From contig JBMOLK010000249.1 of the NCBI GenBank assembly GCA_049325575.1, positions 1-6,265 on the forward strand: a DNA stretch of 6,265 nt. The letters run 5' to 3'. The notes under the pieces were generated by a model that saw nothing but the letters and a program-made list of their open reading frames with translations, was not told the DNA's origin and made no database searches. Source of the DNA: JBMOLK01 sp049325575 (GTDB lineage Bacteria; Bacillota; Clostridia; Acetivibrionales; Acetivibrionaceae). A program made the position numbers and the translations under genes. Shown piece by piece: positions 1-5,330 of this stretch (its first letter is position 1; each line of letters begins with the position of its first letter).

Positions 1-1
1 G

Positions 2-487
2 GATTTCGCCAGGCAGTTAAAGGATATAGGTGTGGATTATTTTACAGTAAAGCCTTTTTCAAAGCATCCAAAAAGCATGTGTGAGATTGATCCGAACTTT
101 AGTTATAAAGACTACATCCAGATAGAACAGGAACTTAGGGACCTTGAGACAGTAAATTATAAAATTATATTTAGATCAGGTTCAATGAAAAAAAAGGAGC
201 AGGCAAAATGCTATAGCAAATGCTATGGATTACCCTTCTGGGCTTATATTGATGCAAATGCAGAGGTATGGACTTGTATAGCCTATATAGGCGACAAGGA
301 TTTTTGCCTGGGAAATCTCAAGGAAAAAAGCTTTGTAGATATATTGGAAAGTGAAAGGCAGAAGGAAGTAGTAAATAAGGCACTAAATATGGATATATCA
401 AAATGTCGTGAGCTTTGCAGACTTGATGAAATAAATAAATACCTGCATGAACTTAAAAACCCAGGTGGTCATGTAAATTTTATATAG
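2..487 (+). CDS. Radical SAM protein with SPASM/twitch-type domain, C-terminal part (5' end outside window)
   Basis: The reading frame is open from base 2, so this is the tail of a gene that begins upstream; the GTG at 32 is an internal valine codon, not a start. The 161 visible residues hold the end of the radical SAM barrel (a VKPFSKHP strand at residues 17-24) and then an auxiliary iron-sulfur domain. Its likely cluster cysteines are C74 and C92 (CX17C) and C135/C139 (CRELC), with extra cysteines at C27, C70 and C102. The CxxxCxxC motif for the SAM-binding cluster lies outside the window, so the radical SAM call rests on the SPASM-like domain and on alignment with the next gene. The two share the cysteine spacing, a GNLKEKSF/GSLKETSF segment and a final H-[VI]-N-F-I. 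SPASM enzymes modify peptides, sugars or other small substrates through a 5'-deoxyadenosyl radical; the substrate here is unknown. The next gene starts 41 bp downstream, which suggests an operon. Confidence 0.85.
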   Translation, partial: DFARQLKDIGVDYFTVKPFSKHPKSMCEIDPNFSYKDYIQIEQELRDLETVNYKIIFRSGSMKKKEQAKCYSKCYGLPFWAYIDANAEVWTCIAYIGDKDFCLGNLKEKSFVDILESERQKEVVNKALNMDISKCRELCRLDEINKYLHELKNPGGHVNFI

Positions 488-514
488 CAGTTAAGCTAAA
501 ATAAATTGCTACTT

Positions 515-520
515 AGGAGG
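515..520 (+). promoter_or_regulatory. Ribosome binding site AGGAGG
   Basis: This is a perfect AGGAGG, 8 bases before the ATG at 529. It fixes the start of the full-length radical SAM gene and shows strong independent initiation after the 41-bp gap. Confidence 0.85.
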
Positions 521-528
521 ATTTCCTT

Positions 529-1602
529 ATGGATATAAAGGCAACACCATACAGCAATTTAAAGATATTTTCTCACTTCGAGAAATTAAACTCAATCAAG
601 AAAGGTGAGCGCACTGCTCCCATTTACGTTAGAATTAAACCTACAAATATATGTAACCATCGTTGCTATTATTGCAGTTATGCAGACAGTGATCTGGCCC
701 TTCGTGATGATGTGAATCCTAAAGATCAGATTCCCTGGGAAAAGATGCAGGAGATTGTGGGTGACTTGGGGGAAATAGGAGTTAAAGCAGTTACCTTCAG
801 CGGAGGGGGTGAACCTTTAGCATATCCGTATATATCAGATACTATGAAACTTATACTTGAAAAAGGTATTCACTTATCGATAATTACAAACGGTCATCTG
901 CTATGTGGGGAAGCTGCACAAATTTTGGCCAGAGCAAAATGGGTAAGGATATCTCTAGACTCTGCAGATGCTGAGACTTATTCGAAAACCCGGGGCATAT
1001 CAATAGATTCTTTCCACAAGGTCTGTGAAAATATAAAGAACTTTGCTTCAATAAAACATAAGGAATGTGAGTTGGGAGTAAATTTTGTAATAAACCATGA
1101 AAACAGCCACCAGATTTATGAAGCCGCAAAAATGATCCGGGAATTAGGCGGCAATCATATAAAGTATACCGCCCGCATTACAAAAGATCTTGATAATTAT
1201 CATGAGCCCTTTAAAGAAAGCGCAATTGAACAAATTCATAGGGCAAAGAGAGAACTTACTGGAGAAGGTTTTATAGTTATAAATAAATACGAAGATGATT
1301 TTGAGTTTTCAACAATTTTCAATAGAACCTACCAGAAGTGCTATATCAAAGAGTTTATAACCGTTATAGCAGCAGACAGCAAAGTTTATTTCTGCCATGA
1401 TAAAGCATATGTAAAAACCGGAGCGGTAGGAAGTCTCAAGGAAACATCCTTTAAAGAGCTTTGGTTTTCGAAAGAGGTTAAAGAACGTTATAGATGCTTT
1501 AATGCTAAAGAGGAGTGTAGGCATCACTGTGTTTACGATGATAGAAACATTTTATTAAACTCCTTTTTTACTCTAAATGACAACCACATCAACTTCATAT
1601 AA
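529..1602 (+). CDS. Radical SAM/SPASM-type enzyme, complete (357 aa)
   Basis: This is an iron-sulfur enzyme that should cleave S-adenosylmethionine reductively to make a 5'-deoxyadenosyl radical. The SAM-cluster motif is C42-x3-C46-x2-C49 (CNHRCYYC), preceded by a YVRIKPTN strand at residues 33-40. The SAM-binding SGGGEP motif is at 91-96, and the barrel continues with IITNG (118-122) and ISLDS (141-145). A short C-terminal auxiliary-cluster domain follows with C271, C289, C330 and C334; C323 is an extra cysteine. That is fewer cysteines than a full seven-cysteine SPASM domain, so one auxiliary [4Fe-4S] cluster (twitch-like) is likely. There is no signal peptide or membrane segment, so it is cytosolic and should need anaerobic conditions. 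It is a paralog of the upstream gene and ends in HINFI against HVNFI there. Its stop codon overlaps the ribosome binding site of the transketolase gene, which ties it to that pathway. The substrate is not readable from the sequence; a sugar or sugar nucleotide is a guess from context. Confidence 0.93.
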   Translation: MDIKATPYSNLKIFSHFEKLNSIKKGERTAPIYVRIKPTNICNHRCYYCSYADSDLALRDDVNPKDQIPWEKMQEIVGDLGEIGVKAVTFSGGGEPLAYPYISDTMKLILEKGIHLSIITNGHLLCGEAAQILARAKWVRISLDSADAETYSKTRGISIDSFHKVCENIKNFASIKHKECELGVNFVINHENSHQIYEAAKMIRELGGNHIKYTARITKDLDNYHEPFKESAIEQIHRAKRELTGEGFIVINKYEDDFEFSTIFNRTYQKCYIKEFITVIAADSKVYFCHDKAYVKTGAVGSLKETSFKELWFSKEVKERYRCFNAKEECRHHCVYDDRNILLNSFFTLNDNHINFI

Positions 1603-1606
1603 GGAG
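1601..1606 (+). promoter_or_regulatory. Ribosome binding site AAGGAG deciding a GTG start
   Basis: AAGGAG overlaps the last two bases of the upstream TAA stop and sits 7 bases before the GTG at 1614. No in-frame ATG lies nearby, so this site supports GTG as the start of the transketolase N subunit. The arrangement implies translational coupling. Confidence 0.8.
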
Positions 1607-1613
1607 AATAACT

Positions 1614-2450
1614 GTGAATAGTAGTTTAAGATCTACTGCAAAAGAGATAAGAAAAAAAATATTTAAAATGATATGTAAAGCTGGTGGAGGGCATATTGCT
1701 CCATCCTTATCCATAGTAGACATACTTACAGCTCTCTACTTTGGCGGTGTTATGAATTATGACCCCAAAGACCCTAAAATGCCTAATCGTGACAGGTTTA
1801 TTTTAAGTAAAGGGCACGCAAGTGCTGCTTTGTTTTCAGTTTTAGCTGAGGCAGGATATATTGAAGATAGTGTTTTGGACACCTACTGTCAGACCGGGTC
1901 TATACTAGGCGGGCACCCGGATATGAATAAGGTACCAGGGGTGGAAGCTTCTACAGGAGCTCTAGGGCATGGTTTTTTATATGCTGAGGGTATTGCTATG
2001 GCTGGAAAGCTGGATAAAAAAAGCTATAGAGTTTATGCTCTCCTCGGAGATGGAGAGTGCCAGGAAGGGTCAGTCTGGGAGGCGGCTTTGTTTTCGGCAC
2101 AGCAAAAACTAGGCAATCTGACTGCTATTATTGATTATAACAAGCTTCAGGCTATGGACCGTCTAGAAAACATAGTTGGAATGGAACCGTTAGCTGATAA
2201 ATGGAAGTCTTTTGGTTGGGATGTTGTTGAGGTAGATGGCCATAATATTGAGGCACTTGTGGATGTTTTAAGTAAGGACCTAAATTCAAATGCTGCTCCC
2301 AGAGTAGTGATTGCACATACTGTAAAAGGCAAAGGAATCTCTTTCATGGAGGATGCACCTATTTGGCATTACAGGATGCCAAATGAAGAGGAGATGAAAG
2401 TTGTTTTAAAAGAGCTTGATATCACTTTGGAGGAGCTGACAAAAGCATGA
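1614..2450 (+). CDS. Transketolase, N-terminal (ThDP pyrophosphate-binding) subunit
   Basis: This is the first half of a split, thiamine-diphosphate-dependent transketolase, which moves a two-carbon ketol unit from a ketose donor to an aldehyde acceptor. At 278 aa it has the usual length for a separate N subunit. The ThDP/metal motif is G145-D-G ... E151 ... N176 (GDGECQEG then DYNKLQ), with D146 to N176 spaced 30 residues as in E. coli TktA D155 to N185. Other family landmarks are GGHIAPSLS (25-33), SKGHAS (65-70), GGHPD (99-103), STGALGHG (113-120), VKGKG (237-241) and the WH pair at 251-252. H27, H68 and H101 match the active-site histidines H26, H66 and H100 of TktA (numbering from memory). 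Two motifs differ from ordinary split transketolases as I recall them: GHPGG is GHIAP, and LGQG is LGHG. It starts with GTG and overlaps the C subunit gene by 4 bases. The context of radical SAM and methyltransferase genes argues for a pathway-specific enzyme rather than the pentose phosphate enzyme. Confidence 0.95.
   Translation: MNSSLRSTAKEIRKKIFKMICKAGGGHIAPSLSIVDILTALYFGGVMNYDPKDPKMPNRDRFILSKGHASAALFSVLAEAGYIEDSVLDTYCQTGSILGGHPDMNKVPGVEASTGALGHGFLYAEGIAMAGKLDKKSYRVYALLGDGECQEGSVWEAALFSAQQKLGNLTAIIDYNKLQAMDRLENIVGMEPLADKWKSFGWDVVEVDGHNIEALVDVLSKDLNSNAAPRVVIAHTVKGKGISFMEDAPIWHYRMPNEEEMKVVLKELDITLEELTKA
2429..2435 (+). promoter_or_regulatory. Ribosome binding site GGAGGAG inside the upstream gene
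   Basis: This strong purine-rich site lies within the last codons of the N-subunit gene, 11 bases before the ATG at 2447. Together with the ATGA stop/start overlap it indicates translational coupling, which would give matched amounts of the two transketolase subunits. Confidence 0.7.
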
Positions 2451-3379
2451 GGACAGCGTATCTTTCAGCATTATATGATCTATCAAAGAAAAATAAAGAT
2501 GTACTTGCGCTAATCTCCGATAATGGAGCCATTGTTTACGACAAATACCGCGAAGATTTTCCAAACCAATATATCAATTTTGGTATTTCTGAGGCAAACA
2601 TGGTAGCTGCAGCTGCCGGACTTGCCAGCTGCGGTAAGATACCTTTTGCTTACACTATTTCTGCATTTTTAACTATGAGGGCTTTTGAGTTTGTGAGAAA
2701 TGATGTATGCCTTCAGAATCAGAATGTTAAGTTGGTGGGGACAGGGGCCGGGTTTGTGTATAGTACATTGGGGCCAACACATCACGCTACAGAAGATCTT
2801 GCAATTATGAGGGTGCTGCCAAACTTAACAATATTTTCGCCTGGAAGCCCCATGGAAGTAATAAAAGTCACAAATGCGGCAGCCAAAATTATTGGCCCTG
2901 TTTATATACGGCTTGGTACAAACAAAGAGCCTGAAATATATGATAATGACTATGAGTTTGAAGTGGGAAAGGGTGTTACCCTTCTAAACGGAAATGACAT
3001 TACTCTGGTTTCTACAGGGTCTATAACATATGATGTACTAACAGCGGCTAAGGAACTTAAAGAGGAAGGTATTTCCGTGAGAGTCATAAATATTCACACA
3101 ATAAAACCAATTGACCGGGATATTTTAATTAAGGCTGCCAAAGAGACAGGAGCCGTAATTACAGTGGAAGAGCATAATGTTATTGGCGGACTTGGAAGTG
3201 CAGTGGCAGAGGTTCTTCTAGAGAGGTGTGATAATCCGGTGGTGTTTGAGAGAATGGGTCTTAAAGAAAGCTTTTGCACCGGGTATGGTCCTCATAAGGA
3301 CATAAAGGCTTTAAATGGGCTATCTAAAGAGGATATAAAGAAAAAAATTGCTGTTAATCTAAAAAGAAAAGCAAGGTAG
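2447..3379 (+). CDS. Transketolase, C-terminal (pyrimidine-binding and C-terminal domain) subunit
   Basis: This is the partner of the preceding gene and completes the ThDP enzyme. At 310 aa it has the normal length for a separate C subunit. The pyrimidine-binding domain carries the catalytic glutamate E49 in GISEANM (TktA E411), a P-F-A-Y-T-I-S-A-F segment at 66-74 and GPTHH at 109-113, where H112 matches TktA H473. The C-terminal domain has STGSITYDVL (189-198), INIHTIKPID (214-223) and EEHNVIGGLGSAVAE (241-255), all typical of the family. Residues that contact the sugar phosphate and acceptor in TktA appear changed: S385 is I29, H461 is G100, D469 is L108 and R520 is T158, while R358 is kept as R2. 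F434, which stacks on the cofactor pyrimidine, aligns with I71. The numbers come from a remembered TktA sequence aligned by eye. The cofactor chemistry should remain, but the substrate is probably not an ordinary sugar phosphate. The start overlaps the N-subunit stop as ATGA. Confidence 0.95.
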   Translation: MRTAYLSALYDLSKKNKDVLALISDNGAIVYDKYREDFPNQYINFGISEANMVAAAAGLASCGKIPFAYTISAFLTMRAFEFVRNDVCLQNQNVKLVGTGAGFVYSTLGPTHHATEDLAIMRVLPNLTIFSPGSPMEVIKVTNAAAKIIGPVYIRLGTNKEPEIYDNDYEFEVGKGVTLLNGNDITLVSTGSITYDVLTAAKELKEEGISVRVINIHTIKPIDRDILIKAAKETGAVITVEEHNVIGGLGSAVAEVLLERCDNPVVFERMGLKESFCTGYGPHKDIKALNGLSKEDIKKKIAVNLKRKAR

Positions 3380-3394
3380 TACCTATTTGTATTA

Positions 3395-3401
3395 GAGGTG
3401 G
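3395..3401 (+). promoter_or_regulatory. Ribosome binding site GAGGTGG
   Basis: The GAGGTGG sequence sits 4 bases before the ATG at 3406 in a 26-bp gap after the transketolase stop. It supports this start; the next ATG, three codons in, would be too far away. Confidence 0.65.
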
Positions 3402-3405
3402 AAAT

Positions 3406-4068
3406 ATGGCTTACATGGATTTTGTTTCAAAGCTTCATAAAAAAACACAAAGGGATTATATTGGAAGAGTAACGGAAAATGATAAAGCTCAGTGTGCCCA
3501 GGTTGCAAAAAAGTTTGATAAGGACTATTGGGATGGAGATAGAAAGTACGGGTATGGCGGCTATAGTTATGATGGACGCTGGCGTGTTGTAGCAGAGGAA
3601 ATGGTAAAGCACTATAACCTTAAGCCAGGGCAGAGAATATTGGATGTAGGCTGCGGTAAAGGATTTTTGTTATACGAATTTACTCAGGTTATACCTGGGA
3701 TTGAAGTGGTTGGAATAGATATATCCCAATATGCTATTGATAATTCGAAAGAAGAAATAAGACGGTTTCTTATTAAGGGACAAGCTCAAGATTTACCTTT
3801 TGAGGATGGTTCTTTTGATCTGGTTTACTCTATAACTACACTTCACAATTTGTATATTTATGATTTAAAGAAAGCTGTTAAGCATATTGAAAGAGTTTCA
3901 AAAGGTAACAGCTATATTATGGTAGAGTCATACAGGAGTGAAAGAGAGAAGGCCAATCTTCTTTATTGGCAGTTAACATGCGAATGTTTCTATACCCCAA
4001 AGGAGTGGGAATGGCTTTATAAGGAATGGGGCTATACGGGAGATTATAGTTTTATTTATTTTGAATAG
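3406..4068 (+). CDS. Class I SAM-dependent methyltransferase, small (220 aa)
   Basis: This is a soluble Rossmann-fold methyltransferase. Motif I is ILDVGCGKG at 78-86. The acidic residue that binds the SAM ribose is D105 in VVGIDIS (101-107). A QDLPFEDGSFD segment at 128-138 is the usual adenine-side motif, and TTLHNL follows at 144-149. Before the fold is a glycine- and tyrosine-rich stretch, DGDRKYGYGGYSYDGRW at 43-59, which I recall as conserved in a family of methyltransferases found in glycan-type clusters; it probably caps the substrate site. The tail, with LLYWQLTCE (185-193) and GYTGDYSFIYFE (209-220), also looks like a conserved family signature. It starts 26 bp after the transketolase, so it is in the same operon. 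The methyl acceptor is unknown; O-, N- or C-methylation of a sugar-like intermediate is plausible from context but not shown. No residues are obviously missing from the SAM site. Confidence 0.9.
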   Translation: MAYMDFVSKLHKKTQRDYIGRVTENDKAQCAQVAKKFDKDYWDGDRKYGYGGYSYDGRWRVVAEEMVKHYNLKPGQRILDVGCGKGFLLYEFTQVIPGIEVVGIDISQYAIDNSKEEIRRFLIKGQAQDLPFEDGSFDLVYSITTLHNLYIYDLKKAVKHIERVSKGNSYIMVESYRSEREKANLLYWQLTCECFYTPKEWEWLYKEWGYTGDYSFIYFE

Positions 4069-4151
4069 AGCAACTTCTTATCAATAAGTAGGAAATCAGG
4101 AATACTTAAATGTTATAGTATTGACTTTACAAATAAGGAGTGTAATGACTT
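4069..4151 (+). other. Longest intergenic gap (83 bp), no clear signal
   Basis: This is the only gap in the window above 50 bp. It contains a weak inverted repeat, CTTCTTA (4074-4080) and TAAGTAG (4085-4091), with a four-base loop and one mismatch. There is no following T-run, so it is not a credible intrinsic terminator. A TTGACT at 4121-4126 has no matching -10 at proper spacing before the next start. I see no small gene here. Read-through from the upstream gene is the simplest reading. Confidence 0.4.
4135..4140 (+). promoter_or_regulatory. Ribosome binding site AAGGAG with an out-of-frame decoy ATG
   Basis: AAGGAG lies 11 bases before the ATG at 4152, slightly farther than ideal. Another ATG at 4145 is closer, but it is out of frame and reaches a stop after eight codons, so 4152 is the real start. 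The decoy could lower initiation a little. Confidence 0.65.
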
Positions 4152-5291
4152 ATGAGAGACTCGTTCATTGAATTTTACGGGAAACATAATATTTCACCGG
4201 TACGTCAGGATATTTCAGATCTCAAGCGTCATTTTGAAAGAAGAGAAGGTCTTTATAAACATTTAGGTATAGCACCAATGTTTTTTGAGGGTAAATCAGT
4301 ATTGGAGGTTGGACCAGGCTCTGGCCACAATTCTATTTATACTGCCAGCTTAAACCCAGCAATTTATCACCTGGTAGAAGGTAATTCTGCAGGTGTTCGG
4401 CAAATGGAAATGATGTTTCAGCAGTACGATAAGTGGACAGAAAACACTACAATTTTTCCTGTGGTTTTAGAAAATTATAAGAGTGAAATAAAATATGATT
4501 TTGTTATCTGTGAAGGGATGCTGCCGGGGTTAAACAGTCCAGTTGGTACATTATTGGAATTGTGTAAGTATGTTAAGCAGGGTGGCATACTGATAATTAC
4601 TTGTATTGACTCTATTTCAGGAGCATCAGAGAATTTGAGAAATTTGATTGGTCAGCTTTTAGTTTGGGATATTGATAATGTTGATGAAATGTTAAAAGTA
4701 TTGTTACCAGTTTTTTCACTTCATCTGGAAACTTTAAGTGCAATGAGTAGAAGGCATGATGACTGGATTCTTGATAATGTCATTAATCCGGTTGGTGTAG
4801 CAGAGACACTTAGCATTGCCAGAGCAATTGAGGTGTTGGGTGATGGTTTTGAGGTGTATTGCTCCTCTCCTGGCATTTTTAATGATTGGCGATGGTATAA
4901 ATCCTTATATGGAGAACACAAGTCCTTTAATAACTTAGCTATAAGCCAATACTGGACACAGGTCCATAATTTTATTGACTACAGGAAAACCTTTTTACCT
5001 AGAGACGAAGAAGACAACCGAAAATTATACAACTTGTTTGATTTGTTTAGAATTAAGACTATACAGCTAAGAGAAAAACATGATAAATCGGGGCTTCACG
5101 AAATCGTATCACTTTTGGGGAAAATTATAGAAGAGGTTTCCCTAATTTCTAATGAACTTTCCATGCCGTTTAAGGAAGCAGCTGATATTATTAAAAATGA
5201 CAAAATAGATCCTTATATAGTTTCACAAAGTGCAAATTTCAAATCGTTCTTTGGAAGAGGTCAACAGTATATCAGCTTTATAAAGAGATAG
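4152..5291 (+). CDS. Class I SAM-dependent methyltransferase-like protein with long C-terminal extension (379 aa)
   Basis: The first half is a Rossmann-fold SAM-binding domain. Motif I is VLEVGPGSGHN at 50-60, the acidic residue ending strand 2 is probably E76 in LVEGN (74-78), and strand 4 is YDFVICEGMLPGL at 115-127. A strand-like GGILIITC follows at 144-151. Before the fold is a basic leader, FYGKHNISPVRQD (8-20) then HFERREGLY (27-35), which I recall as a recurring family signature. The part after about residue 200 is not a standard methyltransferase element. It contains SRRHDDWILDNVINP (199-213), a GIFNDWRWYK segment (241-250) and a mostly helical tail to residue 379, and I cannot assign a function to it. 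There is no signal peptide or membrane segment. The protein may methylate a pathway intermediate or a large acceptor, but the acceptor is unknown and catalysis is inferred only from the fold. It follows the smaller methyltransferase after 83 bp and precedes a radical SAM gene by 39 bp. Confidence 0.8.
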   Translation: MRDSFIEFYGKHNISPVRQDISDLKRHFERREGLYKHLGIAPMFFEGKSVLEVGPGSGHNSIYTASLNPAIYHLVEGNSAGVRQMEMMFQQYDKWTENTTIFPVVLENYKSEIKYDFVICEGMLPGLNSPVGTLLELCKYVKQGGILIITCIDSISGASENLRNLIGQLLVWDIDNVDEMLKVLLPVFSLHLETLSAMSRRHDDWILDNVINPVGVAETLSIARAIEVLGDGFEVYCSSPGIFNDWRWYKSLYGEHKSFNNLAISQYWTQVHNFIDYRKTFLPRDEEDNRKLYNLFDLFRIKTIQLREKHDKSGLHEIVSLLGKIIEEVSLISNELSMPFKEAADIIKNDKIDPYIVSQSANFKSFFGRGQQYISFIKR

Positions 5292-5317
5292 TATATGGAG
5301 TTCAATTAGTTAAAAGC

Positions 5318-5325
5318 AGGGGTGA
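5318..5325 (+). promoter_or_regulatory. Ribosome binding site AGGGGTGA
   Basis: AGGGGTGA differs from the ideal AGGAGGTGA by one missing A and lies 5 bases before the ATG at 5331. It supports that start for the last gene. Confidence 0.7.
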
Positions 5326-5330
5326 ATAAA

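Noticed and set aside
32..487. GTG at 32 as the true start of the first gene
   Set aside because: The frame is open back to base 2, no ribosome binding site precedes the GTG, and a start here would leave a radical SAM protein without its SAM-cluster motif. It is an internal codon of a truncated gene.
311..1441. Direct DNA repeat between 311-323 and 1429-1441
   Set aside because: The short match GGAA(A/G)TCTCAAGG encodes the same conserved G-N/S-L-K-E segment in two homologous proteins, so it reflects gene homology rather than a repeat element.
884..1527. Minus-strand reading frames within the second gene and similar ones elsewhere
   Set aside because: They lie wholly inside well-supported + strand genes, lack ribosome binding sites and show no recognisable protein features.
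4074..4091. Intrinsic terminator
   Set aside because: The stem is only seven AT-rich pairs with a mismatch and has no U-tract after it.
4114..4149. Internal sigma-A promoter (TTGACT at 4121 or TATAGT at 4114)
   Set aside because: TTGACT has no good -10 at 16-18 bases, and one would fall on the start codon. TATAGT has no -35 match at the proper distance.
4145..4171. Small peptide or alternative start at the ATG at 4145
   Set aside because: It is well spaced from AAGGAG but hits a stop after eight codons and is out of frame with the methyltransferase. No leader-peptide features were seen.
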